A stretch of 64,000 bases of DNA, taken from contig OW203988.1 of the NCBI GenBank assembly GCA_934047225.1, forward strand, positions 8,156,229 to 8,220,228. The letters run 5' to 3'. This document shows, one piece after another, positions 1-10,280 of this stretch. Numbering within the stretch: the first letter of the stretch is position 1; each line of letters begins with the position of its first letter. Under the pieces are notes generated by a model. The model did no database searches. It was not told the DNA's origin and saw only the letters and a program-made list of their open reading frames with translations. A program made the translations under genes and the position numbers. This DNA is from Ypsolopha sequella. Its lineage: Eukaryota; Arthropoda; Insecta; Lepidoptera; Ypsolophidae.

Positions 1-676
1 TTTGTTATTGTAAAAATAAATAAGCGTTCCAAAAATCTACAAAAACTGAAACTTCCCACTAAATTTCATATTAAATGCATAGATTTCTGTTAAGGTGACT
101 ACGCCGGAAAAATTAGCAACTCGATTGGTGTTCGAAATTTTTAACAAAACCTTTTTTTATTATTGGCTTGCACTGAAACATGGCTATTAAGAGTATTACG
201 TTAGTCGCGGAGGCTCTCAAGTGGGAAAATGGTGTGATTTTTAATCTGGGGGCATGGCAGTGCCCCCGCCAAGACGAGCCGAAGTACTTTTTCTCGAAGC
301 GTTTTGTCATATTTTAGGACCCTCATAGCTTCGACTTGGATAATACTAGAGAGCTTAAATTTTCAGGATAAGATGAAATTAGCAGATTAATGAAATAAGT
401 TAAGCTTCATTTGTCTAGCTTTTATACTTTGAATTTTATTAATACCTACAATATGTCGATTTCGTTACTGATTTACTCACTGACTCATTCATGATCATCA
501 AAATCTTTGCGGTACTTCCTCAAGTGCTAGAAAGCTGAAATTTAGTATACAATCTAGGATTAGCACACAATTTCACACAAGCTACGAAAAAATTAAGAAA
601 ACTGTAACTTTCACCCTCTAACCCCTCATAAAGGGGAATGCGAGTCTATAATATTTACTTACAAAAAGAAATAAAA
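1..676. other. AT-rich non-coding DNA
   Basis: No gene, tandem array or inverted repeat was recognised. The short open frame at 113-310 (minus) has no recognisable motif. Confidence 0.5.
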
Positions 677-1024
677 TCCCACCAAAAACATTTCATGTAA
701 ATTAAGTTGCCAAGACTCGTAAGTTCAAAACGCTTTCACTGTTAAAAAGTTACCAGATCTCATGTAGAGCCAAGCCTCTTACTCAACAAATACCTTGTTT
801 AAAGATGGCCGTTTTATGGAACTATTGCATGACACAACATTAAAGACCAGTGACTTCAGTTCTTACCATAATGGGAGTGTCTGTGCAACGGCCGCGAAAC
901 GGCCAAGCCATACTTCTTGAACAAGATGTAGGGTTTGTAGAGTTAGAGCTTGTAGATTTAGGCCTTGTAGGTATGAGCTTGTGAGTCTTGGCAACCCACT
1001 TTACATAAAATGTTGTTGGTGGGA
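677..1024. repeat. Hairpin (foldback) element, TCCCACCA ends
   Basis: The left end TCCCACCAAAAACATTTCAT and the right end, read on the other strand, are the same for about 48 bases, continuing through GTTGCCAAGACTC. The interior is non-coding, with a loose repeat of TTGTAG-x-TTAG around 926-980. This is a non-autonomous inverted-repeat element. A fragment of the same end (TCCCACCAAAAACAT) recurs at 34810. Confidence 0.75.
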
Positions 1025-1603
1025 TTATTTTTAATAAAATAAATTTAATTTTCAAAAATCGATAACATTTTATATTACTTTGTCTGGAAGTTTACGAATT
1101 CTGTACTGTTTCGATAAAAACTGCAGTAATATTGTTACAAGTGGACAAAAAACAGAAACATAATGGTGAATTTAGAATGTTTATTCAGTTCTATATTTTT
1201 CGATAGTATCAAAGGTGGCCATTTCCATTTTTATGAATTTTGAAATAACTCGGTATTTCTGTTGTGGTCTGTTTTCTAAACAAAAGACTTATGTTTTAGT
1301 TTTTAGTTAATATCATCTAATTTATTGCATTTAATCGCTTTATTTTCGAATTATTTAAGTGTATTTAAATTTAGAGCTAGATATGTGTACAGATTAGTGT
1401 GGATTTGCTATGCGGTGGATTTGTCTAAATTGGAAGCTGTAACTTCAAACTTTTTTTTTTAATATTTTCTTTTTTGTAAACTACACAGTGCATTTTGAAA
1501 TCTATCATTTTTGGATTTGGCCACATATAGGAAAATAAAATTTGGGGAAAACTGCAACACTTTTCGTATCATGTAGATTCTTTTTTTCTTCTATAAAAAT
1601 GCT
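1025..1603. other. AT-rich non-coding DNA
   Basis: Nothing recognised apart from a T-run at about 1451-1461. Confidence 0.5.
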
Positions 1604-1960
1604 ATGGTTATTAATTTCAAGGTCGTTGGCGTAGGGAGAAGCCTTAAGAGGATGGCATACCCCAGCAACTTTTTTTATTACCCGTCCAGCACAATAAGTC
1701 TAATGTCAAACACCTTATTTGCTTTTCATAGAGGCGATTATATGTTGGCTCTTTGGCCTCTTGTTCTTGGACGCGTAATACTAGTGATCATTTTTGACAA
1801 AAGTATAAAACTTAAAACATTGTTTATAGGTGGAATCCCGAGATAAAAGATCGATAAATCAAATATATTTTCTTCAATATGAGGAGAGACCTAGTTCCTT
1901 CCAATGAACCCTTGAAAACCTGGTGTTGTTGATGTTCTAGCGTCAGATGTCCCGTTAAAT
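1604..1960 (+). repeat. Dispersed repeat family D, copy 1
   Basis: The segment with GATGGCATACCC, AGCAACTTTTTTTATTACCC, GCGATTATATGTTGGCTC and the trailer TCTTCAATATGAGGAGAGACC recurs reversed at 60350-60860, in pieces at 21290-21560 and 22690-22750, and as a shorter direct copy at 2724-2845. No TIRs or coding potential were found. The 80-residue open frame here is broken in the other copies, so it is treated as non-coding. Confidence 0.7.
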
Positions 1961-2483
1961 AAGTTCTAGTCCTTTCTCAAAGAACACGCGTCAAAACTCA
2001 TAACATAACAAAGTGCATATTTCCAACCAACTGGTTCCTATAAAACTATTTGCTCTGAATGCTAATTAGTGCAGGACTAAACAATGGAATGTTACCTTTG
2101 TATTTGTAAGTAAATGTCACTGCAATAAACCCTAATGAACAGGGCAAATAGGGCCTTAATGGGTAGGGGGAATCCATTAACGATGGAGGCAAATATCTCT
2201 CTGGCTTATTTGAAGCTTTTACTGATATAAAAGCTAGACCGAATGTTTATCGTGCGTAACTATATTTCATCGAGTAAAAGCATGACACAGTTACTGTGAG
2301 AAGAAGGACAAAAAGTTACTCCTAAAATAGCCGGCAGACCTTGGCGAAACTTGGCAGGTTTCGTACAGTATATCTCATTTAGTACCAGCATCAAACTTTG
2401 GTCATACGATGATAACACTCGATAAGTATAGCTAGAAAAACATTTGCTGCCGCGAGTCGGCTTGGCCATTAGTCAGTAACCAC
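1961..2483. other. Non-coding DNA
   Basis: No repeat partner or gene was seen. The minus-strand open frame at 2260-2469 lacks recognisable features. Confidence 0.4.
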
Positions 2484-2632
2484 TACCCATCACTTTGGGA
2501 CGTAATAATCGTCGGTGAAAACCGGGTGTACTAAGTGTGAACTGAGACTTGCATTTCACAGTTCACATTTGCGAACAACTCTGACAACCCCTCGGAGATT
2601 CATGTCGTGACGATATGTCGTATAATAAATGT
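2484..2632 (+). repeat. SINE-L body, headless copy
   Basis: It contains CCCATCACTTTGGGACGTAA, TCGTCGGTGAAAACCGGGTG, the TTGCATTTCACAGTTCACA block and the terminus GATTCATGTCGTGACGAT. Related copies lie at 11755, 17965-18640 (-), 25955, 34660 (-), 38095, 58620 (-) and 60040. The tRNA-like head present at 11755 is absent here. Confidence 0.7.
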
Positions 2633-2723
2633 ATAAAGAGCGGTTTCGCAGCCGGATTGTGAAAAAACCGCGTTTTTCTAATTAATCGAAACAGAACACT
2701 TAAGAGCAGTTTCGCAAAAGTAA

Positions 2724-2845
2724 AAGATCAATAAATTAAACATATTTTCTTCAATATGAGGAGAGACCTTGTTTCTTCCAATAAACCCTTGAAAACTTAG
2801 CGTTGTTGATGTTGTAGTGTCAGGTGTCCCGTTAACTCTTGACAA
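2724..2845 (+). repeat. Dispersed repeat family D, copy 2
   Basis: About 115 bases match 1845-1955 closely (TATTTTCTTCAATATGAGGA, GTTGTTGATGTTGTAGTGTC). The two direct copies lie about 0.8 kb apart. Confidence 0.75.
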
Positions 2846-2960
2846 GAATATCAATCAGTAGATACTCGTATACATATTTCCTTTTATAATTAATTGTAAC
2901 TACGAATTAATCAGACTCGTAATTTATAATGAGCTTATAGCTTTAATTTATATACATATA

Positions 2961-3188
2961 ATGACTTTGGTTTATATAGCCTAATGCATCCCGGAGACTC
3001 GGTTAGTATAACTAACTCGGTTATACTCAGGAACATGATTCAATTACCTTTCGTTTAAAATACGAGAAACATTGTATGTGCCCTACAATATGAACAACCC
3101 TGGGTCAATTAGTGTAGAAAGCCTAAATTTTACTTTTTTAAACTTTTAAGTCTCCAGTATGAATTTGGCTTCATGAACCAAAGTCATT
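2961..3188. repeat. Short inverted-end segment
   Basis: ATGACTTTGGTTTATA at 2961 is mirrored by AACCAAAGTCAT at 3177-3188, enclosing about 230 non-coding bases. The arms are short, so element status is tentative. Confidence 0.4.
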
Positions 3189-3249
3189 TATATTTAAAGT
3201 TTGTAAAACTATATAAATGATCGTAGGTGGGTCCTGAAGGGTTTGCTGA

Positions 3250-3334
3250 TTTTCATACCCTGGACATTTTCATACCCTGGACATTTTCATACCCTGGACA
3301 TTTTCATACCCTCGACAGCTTCATACCCTGGACA
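3250..3334 (+). repeat. Tandem array, 17 bp x 5
   Basis: The unit TTTTCATACCCTGGACA is repeated head to tail. Copies 1-3 are identical, copy 4 has CTCGACA, and copy 5 starts GCTTCAT. A minisatellite-type array with no spacers. Confidence 0.95.
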
Positions 3335-3540
3335 TTTTTCATTTTAGGACAATATCAGGCTCTCAGTTCTGTGATCAGGCTCGTTGATAAAAATAAATAA
3401 AATTAGTCCAACACTTTTCGTCAATAAATTTAATTGTAATAGTCAATAACAATGTATTTTTCTTTTTTTACTATTCCCTTGTTTTTGAAAGACTAATTAT
3501 AATGATTTATATAAAAATACTGTGAGGCGTAACGTCGTCG

Positions 3541-3625
3541 CGTAAACGTCTTCACTCGCCCAGATGAAGGCAGTCTAAATCTGCTGAAACTGGTCGGCTT
3601 TCCCGATCATAACACGTATTGAGGT
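3541..3625 (+). other. Degenerate hammerhead-like motif / Penelope-like 3' fragment
   Basis: CAGATGA at 3561-3567, one base, then GGCAG/CTGCT arms around a TCTAAAT loop, then GAAAC and TGGTCGG. This matches the hairpin layout at 8322, 20409, 45084 and 51052 with CTGATGA mutated to CAGATGA. Downstream GTTTTCATATAAATCATG is non-coding. Assignment to a Penelope-like element is inference from the motif only. Confidence 0.4.
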
Positions 3626-3740
3626 GAGCCGTTTTCATATAAATCATGAATTATCCTCAAGTTTCATTTAAGACCAATTATAATTTAGGTACATTCCTAA
3701 TTTATATAAAAAAGTCCTTGAATAAGAAATCGGCAGAACC

Positions 3741-4311
3741 TTAAGGTAGTCCGGTAAAAAGTGCACAACCTAACTTTGTTTTTCTTATTAACATGTTAAA
3801 AGTGAATAAGATAATGGTCTGTGGCAATTCACGCCAATAGTTCACTATTCTCCATAAAAGTTTAATCATCTGTCACTTTGCCGTCTGTCACTGGCATCTG
3901 TCAAAAAATGTCAAAAAATAGACCGATCGGGAAATAGACCGATGTGAATACTAAACGCATTGAGATATGGACGGATTAGGAAAAACAAGTGTACCATTTG
4001 GTAAAATAGACCAATAGCGAAAGTAGACCGATCGCTCCGGAGGGCTTATAAGTAAGGTTTATAAATCAACAGTTTTAAGCAAAATGCACAATTAGTCATG
4101 ATTATGTCTAAACAAACTTAAAACATCATTTTAAGCTTGTTCGGACAAAACTGTGACTAATTGTGCATTTTGCTTAAAACTGTTGATTAAATTTAAATTT
4201 CATTAAATTTCAAGCTGTTTATTCATAAACCTAATTTATACTGAACTATTGGCGTGAATTAACAAGAAATATAAAGTTAAGTTGTGCACTTTTTACTGAA
4301 CGACTTTACGG
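3741..4311. repeat. Foldback element family FB, copy 1
   Basis: Left arm GTAAAAAGTGCACAACCTAAC and right arm GTTAAGTTGTGCACTTTTTAC are inverted. Internal landmarks are GCCAATAGTTCA and TGCACAATTAGTCA facing each other. Copies lie at 14980-15640 and 57434-57826. Near 3915-4030 the interior holds four spaced copies of AATAGACCGAT-like sequence not seen in the other copies. Confidence 0.8.
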
Positions 4312-4574
4312 GTTGTAAGCTTATAACTGTGCTAATCGGCACAGGTAAGTCAAGGTCACAGCAAAAGTTCAGTATGAGCAGTATTTATATTATATTATAT
4401 ACAATATGGGTATTGTTGGAAAGCTAGAAAGACAAACAAGAATAAAAAACAAAAGAACTACACAAATAAAAAAAAAATTGTGGGTTTTTTACCCAATTTT
4501 TAACAACGTAACAACGTCAAATTTAGTTCAAAAACAACAGTTTTTTCCTTCAAAGACAACCTTTATTATATATA

Positions 4575-5021
4575 CAGGTTGCTTGGTAATTCGACCTATT
4601 TCTTGAAAGGGGTTATACTAGAGATCATTTCCAACGAATTTAGTCCTATCAACTAGGTGTCGAAAATGAATGGTTTCCGAGTTACCAAGGTTTTTGTATT
4701 ATTTTTCAAACTTTTAGACTAATAACCAAAAATGAATAATTTAAAAATAACTATTCCTCTCTCAGCACTTACTTATTATATTTCTGATCAATGATCATTA
4801 ATAATAAAAAAATACTTGCCGTACTGTATTCCCACAATCTCAGAATTAAAAGGTCTTAAGTGGAAAGAAAACCTTTTTTATTTTGTAATTTTTGAAATAT
4901 CAAAGTGTTTTACTTGAAAAAAAATTATAATTTTCAACCCCTAGTTGATAGGCATTATTTGTTGGAAATAATCCCTAGTATAACCCCTTTAAAGGAATAT
5001 GTTGAATTACCAAGCACCCTG
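4575..5021. mobile_element. Tc1/mariner-type MITE, 447 bp
   Basis: The TIR begins CAGGTTGCTTGGTAATTC on the left and mirrored CAGGGTGCTTGGTAATTC on the right; similarity runs over 100 bases inward (GGGGTTATACTAG, TTTCCAAC). TA lies on both sides (4573-4574 and 5022-5023), the target duplication of Tc1/mariner elements. No transposase is encoded. Its right end is 6 bases from the next element. Confidence 0.85.
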
Positions 5022-5027
5022 TATATA

Positions 5028-6704
5028 CAATGGTGGACACATAATTAGAAACACTTGCGACGTATTTCACACTATACAAGGCACATTGGCGTAAAACTTT
5101 CGTTTTTGGAAATAAAACAACAAAATGCATAGAATACGTTCAACAACTTATAATTCATTAAAAAACAAATAAATATCCGAGTTTACAACTACCATTTAGA
5201 TATTTAGTTACGTACAAACAACTTAACGACATTTGCAGATTTTGCAGTACCATCCGTCATGGACAAGTAATTAGAAACAATAAAGAAATGAGGTAAAAAT
5301 CAAAGTTATTAACGTGTTAATGTCATCAGTTTCAAATTATTTATGTGAAATTATGTTTGATTAACTAAATTTCTTAAAAATTAATATTTGGTTGCATAGC
5401 CTTTGTTATTAATGACGGCTCTGCAACGACGTGGCATTGATTCAAGTAATTTCATACATTAGTGGGATCGAGTTCCATGCTTCAACAAAGTCTTCGTAAA
5501 GTTCATTTTGACTGGAATTACGTTTAATGGAGACATTTTTTAACGACGCACCACGAATTTTAATAGGATTTAAATCCCGACTATTTGCAGGCCAGTCTAA
5601 CATGGTAACACGTTGTTCACTGTGTGTTTTGGGTCGTTATCATGCTGAAAGATCCAGGTCACAGGCAAATGATCGTCGGTGTAGGGAATCATTGTCTCTT
5701 CTAAGATGTTTTTGTATTGAAATTGATCCATTATACCTTGAATCTTACGGACGGGTCCAATTCCGCAACCAGAAAAACATCCCCATACTTTAATGTTACC
5801 ACCGCCGTGTTTGACTATGCTTCTCGTGTATTTATAATCAAAGGCATGGTTTATTGGACGTCTAACGTAGCGTTTGCCGTCTGAATTCACCGTATTTATT
5901 TTTGTTTCATCCGAGAATAACACTTTTTTCTTTGCAAATAATAATCGCTTATCTCGGTGTTGCTTGGTAAGTAGCGGTACCTTTCGAGAACCCTCCCGAA
6001 CAATTTAGCTTCCACTAATCTACGGCGTACCAGTTTCGAGGAAATATTCCTTGGGTCATCAGGTAAAAAACTTCATTTCTAATCTCGTTGGAGCCTTTAA
6101 ACGGGTCTTGTTTAGCTACACGTATTATTTGCAAATCTTCCCGGGGAGACGATTTCCTTGTACGAGCCTTTCTAAAAACACTTTTAGTAGTTCCGTTTCT
6201 TTTATAATGAGCAATAGCGTTAAAAACTTTCTTCACAGAACATTCTAGATGATTATCAATTCTTCTATAAGTCCACTTTCGATCTAAATTTAATTTAACA
6301 ATTAATTGCCTAGTTGACTCGTCACAACTCTTATTTTTACCCATTTTTAACAAAACTTATTATTCACGTAATTCCGAATTGGCGTTTAATTGCCGCCGAA
6401 ACTACAGAAAAAGCGTAGAAAGAGGTTTCTTTTTTAAATTTCAAAAATGGAACGAACCATGGATCCTGTTTCTAATTAGTTGTCCAAGCGGCCCGTAAAA
6501 ATTCAACTATCATGATATTTAAACTCTTTTAATAATTAAAGATAGAACAGATTTCTTATATATTATTTCTGATATATTGGCTATATTCTGGCATAGTTAA
6601 TAGTGATTTAATCTATATATTTTATACTCATAAAGTCATAACCATAGCTCATTCTGTGCTTACCTAAGTTTTATGTACTGTTTCTAATTATATGTCCACC
6701 ACTG
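5028..6704 (-). mobile_element. Tc1-like transposon, full length but inactive
   Basis: It is 1,677 bp, the usual Tc1 size. The 26-bp TIRs read CAATGGTGGACACATAATTA on the left and mirrored CAGTGGTGGACATATAATTA on the right, both ending in GAAACA. TA is duplicated at 5026-5027 and 6705-6706. The transposase runs on the minus strand and is broken (see 5381-6353). Confidence 0.95.
5381..6353 (-). pseudogene. Tc1-like transposase, frameshifted
   Basis: This is a DDE transposase that would cut and rejoin the element at its TIRs. The N-terminal part (start at 6353 or the next Met at 6344) is a paired helix-turn-helix region. The middle carries the FSDET block with the first catalytic Asp (about 5910) and the HDNDPKHT block with the second. 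The end carries WPANSRDLNPIK and SMPRRCRAVI, stopping at 5381-5383. About 324 codons fit the family. The reading frame is lost near 6060, 5985 and 5595. The third catalytic residue, normally Glu in the NPIE motif, is Lys (codon 5559-5561). The copy cannot encode an active enzyme. Confidence 0.93.
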
Positions 6705-7196
6705 TATATTATATTAAGTATTACATATTTTTTAAATCATTTTTCTCTTTCTTTATATTTTTTATAATTATAATATTTGAATAGACATATATATGTATAT
6801 ATATATACATATACTATATATTTATCCAAAACTTTCTTTCATACTTTCTCCCTTATATAAAAAAAAATACTTTCTCTTTTTTTTTACTTGTATAAAATTT
6901 AATCTAGTTTTAGAAAAAGAAAACCGCATTAGATTCTGACATATACTTTAGGAGATAGAGCTGATATAGGACGATCAATTTTCATACAAGAATTGATCAA
7001 CAAAGTTAACAACGTGAATCACGTCACATTATTTTCAAAACTCTAACGAATACGAAAGCATTCTTACGTCCATTTACGTCAAAGAATGAACAATTTGAAT
7101 TCCTGAAAATATGGTACGTAGGTTGAAGTCATAACTGAAACGAGGTAACTGCTTGTCAATCAAAGATCCAAGAAAATCGTCTACAATTCACATTTA
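6705..7196. other. AT-rich DNA with AT microsatellite
   Basis: An alternating AT tract lies around 6786-6828. No gene was seen. Confidence 0.6.
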
Positions 7197-7204
7197 TCTT
7201 GTTC

Positions 7205-7351
7205 CTGGGGATCTAAAAAGGCCGACTTGGGTGAATCATAAAATGATTTGAAAGTAGGATAGAGTCAGAGCTTTTTCACGCGTGCAAAAGAGATGGCATT
7301 AGAACAGAATCATAATGTGATTCATGCAAAACGGCCTTTTTAGAGGACCAG
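7205..7351. mobile_element. M1 MITE, copy 1
   Basis: The ends GGGGATCTAAAAAGGCCG and CGGCCTTTTTAGAGGACC are inverted, with ACGCGTGCAAAAGAGATGGC in the middle. Other copies are at 16751-16897 and 38173-38331; a more distant relative is at 61105-61268. Non-coding. Confidence 0.85.
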
Positions 7352-7511
7352 GAGCCGTATTTTTGAATCGTTCTTTTTCAATTCACGTGCGAAAATATAT
7401 ACCTGTCTCATCTTGCAAATGACAAGTTCTGATGTGCTACGTGAGACGGGTATATACTATATACTTTCGCACGTAAATTGAAAACGAACGATTCAAAAAT
7501 ACGGCTCCTGG
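7348..7511. repeat. 164-bp palindromic element
   Basis: The left arm CCAGGAGCCGTATTTTTGAA and the right arm pair almost perfectly over about 70 bases, including CACGTGCGAAA, around a short centre. It abuts the M1 copy, and both interrupt a LINE 3' end (TTCCTGG before, TCCCTGGCCGGG after). Confidence 0.85.
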
Positions 7512-7757
7512 TCCCTGGCCGGGCCTCCGGTATGGGTTCGGGCGGTTGATTGGATTTCACCTTGTATAATATATATTTTACCTATCATTTTAATCGTGTA
7601 TATATTGCTACATAAATTAAATAAACCTTTAATCTAGTTCATGTACATTTATTATTTTATTACATATATTTTTTTTTATAAGGTGAAATTTTGACTTGTG
7701 AAACGTGTATTTATATACTTACTTTGCAAAATAAACTATTTGAATTTTGAATTTTGC
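7512..7757 (+). repeat. LINE-X 3' end with (TTTTGAA) tail
   Basis: It carries CCCTGGCCGGGCCTCCGGTA, GGGTTCGGGCGGTTGATTGG and a tail of TTTGAATTTTGAATTTTG. The same 3' end follows the LINE coding remnant at 56166-56436 and occurs at 45697-45762 and as a fragment at 41584-41635. Confidence 0.85.
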
Positions 7758-8315
7758 AATAATACCACTAACCAGTATCGCAGCTTAGCTGTGACTGTGA
7801 CCTTAAATAATTTGGCAAAGTACGAATCAGACTCACGTACAAAGGGTTCCTTATCACTTATCACCACCCGGAAATAGCCATTAATAGAAAGAAAGAAAAC
7901 AGATTTATTGCCAAAAAAAGCGTAACAATGAAGTATATACATATAACCATACATAGAGACTATCCTCTTAAGACTGTACATGAGCCTAGAGCATGAACAA
8001 CGCCAGACTTTCGAGGATTCGCACTCTCCTTATATTGAAAAAAATAAATTCGATTTATTGATCTTTTATTTAAGGATTCTACTTAAAAACTGTATAAAAC
8101 ATAGCAAAGTAAAATTTCTCACGACCCCCTGGTTTAAATAATGAACCTCCGAATAAGTTACTGAACTTCCGAAAGAACATTATGAACCAAAAGTCATAAA
8201 ATTTCAAAATTTTGTGAACAAGTACGAGTAGGTTAGGTTAGTTAAGAAAACTATTGTCTTTTTTTCATTTCTTTTCCTGTTTTTATTACTATGGTATATT
8301 TTTCATTTTTTTTAT
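7758..8315. other. Repeat fragments
   Basis: GTACGAATCAGACTCACGTA and AAAGGGTTCC near 7822 belong to dispersed family C, and CTCCTTATATTGAAAAAAAT near 8027 to family D (reverse). The 81-residue minus-strand open frame crosses both and is treated as chance. Confidence 0.5.
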
Positions 8316-8360
8316 ACTTGACTGATGGCGGCCTACTAAGGGCCGAAATATATTTCAAGT
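8316..8360 (+). other. Hammerhead-like hairpin with paired stem I
   Basis: ACTTGA (8316-8321) is followed by CTGATGG, one base, GGCC, a TACTAAG loop, GGCC and GAAA (8345-8348), then TATAT and TCAAGT (8355-8360), which pairs with ACTTGA. The order stem I, CUGA-core, stem II, GAAA, short III, stem I matches a type I hammerhead layout. Core position A9 is G and there is one extra base before stem II, so activity is doubtful. Confidence 0.45.
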
Positions 8361-8461
8361 TCAACATTTTCTTTTATTTATTGATTATATTTAAAGTTAT
8401 ATATGTGTAATTGCAAATAAAAAGCTAATAGAGGCATATTATATATTTATTAAAGAACCAA

Positions 8462-8600
8462 AAGTCAAAAATAGGCGCGACGACGCGACGAGCGAAGCGA
8501 GAAGGAGCGTGTTAGGTTCACATGTAAGATAAAATAAGGAGCCGAGCGAAGCGGAGCGGAGCGAGGTGACGTCACTAGTTCTAACAGAATTCATGACATA
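8462..8600 (+). repeat. GAGCGAAGCG-rich repeat, copy 1
   Basis: The order is AAAGTCAAAAATAGGCGCGA, GAGCGAAGCGAGAAGGAGCG, TGTTAGGTTCAC, GAGCCGAGCGAAGCGGAGCG, then CTAGTTCTAACAGAA. The same order recurs at 27627-27755 (+), 28105-28235 (-), and in part at 15118-15172 and 25093-25180. Confidence 0.8.
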
Positions 8601-8989
8601 CAAAAAAAATAATGTTCATTCGGATATCTACGATTAAAATAGCTGACAGTAGTTTTCGGAATTTTCAGTATTTCATTCGGTAGTTTTCGTATATTTTTAT
8701 TACCACAGAAGTTATCGGTGGATTAGTATTTAAAGCAGTAACATTCGTAAATTAAACATCCTCATTTTTAATTTAGTTTTCGGAGCTTTTATTACGACCC
8801 TTAATTTATTACTTTCATCCAGGTTGCTTGCGGACTATAAAACGGTATAAATATAAAATATATGAAATCTTACGTTCCAACACGAGGTTTAAATGCAAAC
8901 ATTAGAAGTTGCTTTATAAACATTGACTAGAAAAATCTAACAAGGGCCACAATCAGTGCATTGACTTGCACACGTACTCGTAGTAAGTA
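8601..8989. other. AT-rich non-coding DNA
   Basis: Nothing recognised. Confidence 0.5.
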
Positions 8990-9144
8990 CAGTACTCCCA
9001 AAGTAATAATGCGCATACAAATCTATAGCCTAGCTACCGGACGTACCACGTGACCGTATTGATTGTGTAGAAAGTTTAAGGAAATACGAACTTTGCCGAA
9101 CAGTGGCGAAGATTTGTATGCGCATTATCACTTTGGGAGCACTG
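8990..9144. mobile_element. Tc1/mariner-type MITE, 155 bp
   Basis: The TIRs CAGTACTCCCAAAGTAATAA and mirrored CAGTGCTCCCAAAGTGATAA extend through TGCGCATACAAATCT (about 35 bp). TA flanks lie at 8988-8989 and 9145-9146. No coding sequence. Confidence 0.88.
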
Positions 9145-9177
9145 TACAAGGTTTAGTCGCGCGCGACGCAACTTAGT

Positions 9178-9745
9178 TGAATCACAAGTGCGAGGAGAGG
9201 AGCGCGACACGATGTTTTTGCGTAGCACAATTTTTAATCACATTTTGAATCACAGGTGCGAGGAGCGTGCCATACTGTTTAAGGCTATATGTAAAAGTTT
9301 TAGCGTCCCTGTTACTCCATATGCGAAAAAACCTTCGGTGCGAGAGGGACGGATTCGTGGAAAAGTAGCAAAAAGTTGTTTTTTTATTAATATAAAATGT
9401 ACTAAAGTTGCTATCAAAATTTCGTTTAACCAGGTCCTAGATATCGATAAAACCCATCTAATAAAATATAATTGCAGCCCAGTCATTCTATATTGTCAAA
9501 CCAGGAGAAATGGTCTTGAAAAGGGCCTCATTTCAATAAATATTTCTATCGAGCCGAATTTCTCCAATCGCGCAGATCCCTAGAAAAAGTTTCCAAAAAT
9601 AATATACTATTTTTATCAAAATAATACATTATTTACTGAAGTAGATATATGCAAGTTCTTAAAGTGTCGATTTTTTTTCCGTAGCGCCTTAATCGCAAAA
9701 ACATCGTGTCACGCTCCTCGCACCCGTGATTAGTCGCATCACGCG
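9178..9745. repeat. Inverted arms around family A element
   Basis: AATCACAAGTGCGAGGAGAG plus GACACGATGTTTTTGCG (9178-9224) is mirrored at 9693-9742. A second partial direct copy, AATCACAGGTGCGAGGAGCG, lies at 9249-9270. The arms flank the family A element, so that element was probably inserted into an older hairpin. Confidence 0.65.
9279..9692 (+). mobile_element. TTAAGGC family A, copy 1
   Basis: It is bounded by TTAAGGC and GCCTTAA. Landmarks are TGTAAAAGTTTTAGCGTCCC, GAGAGGGACGGATTCGTGGA and TTTCTATCGAGCCGAATTTC. Further copies are at 50009-50433 (-), 54331-54445 (partial) and 61675-62053 (-); the diverged family B is at 56692, 62212 and 62639. The TTAA at both ends would suit a piggyBac-like target site, but no transposase is present. 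A 131-residue open frame spans it; it is not ATG-to-stop conserved and is treated as incidental. Confidence 0.75.
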
Positions 9746-9796
9746 CGATAAAACATTATGCTACGGGGCCAACCCTAACTCGCCTCCAATCCAGCC

Positions 9797-9991
9797 ATGT
9801 CGCGATTAAATTTACCGCAATCTAGAATTCAAATGCTTAACCGTAGCCCATATTATATGGCAATAAGACTATTTAACAAACTACCAAATTATATAAAAAA
9901 TGAACCAAAACTTACAACTTATAATAACAAACTAAAAACATATTTAATACAAAAATGTCCCTACACAATTGAAGAATACTTAAATAACTAG
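9797..9991 (+). pseudogene. LINE ORF2 C-terminus, 5'-truncated
   Basis: This 64-codon remnant has the motif SPYYMAIRLFNKLP followed by a Lys-rich segment and KCPYTIEEYL, the typical end of Jockey/CR1-like reverse-transcriptase proteins after the RT domain. No catalytic RT residues are included. It is followed by a LINE 3' UTR ending at 10280. The 5' break lies near 9770-9795. Confidence 0.75.
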
Positions 9992-10280
9992 AATATTAAG
10001 ATTTATAGATATAAAAGAAACAAATGGTATTTACCTAGATTTTAAGCACAATAAAGCCTTGTTTATGATTACTTACTTAAATATAAGATTGATATGTTTC
10101 TTTATATCCCATATATATACTTATATAGGTAATTACCTATTTAGAATAAGAATAATTATGTTACTAGCTTCAAGTTACTTTGCTGTGCCCGACAGGGTCC
10201 ATAATTCATACTACAAATGTTATTTAAGACCTTCCAAACATTATGGTGCAAATAAATTTGAATTTGAATTTGAATTTGTA
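9992..10280 (+). repeat. LINE 3' UTR and (GAATTT)n tail
   Basis: AT-rich UTR after the ORF remnant, ending in AAATTTGAATTTGAATTTGA. The simple-repeat tail marks the LINE 3' end. Confidence 0.8.

Noticed and set aside
9188..9583. 131-codon open frame as a gene
   Set aside because: It lies across a family A element and its flank, starts outside the element without a conserved ATG, and is broken in other copies.
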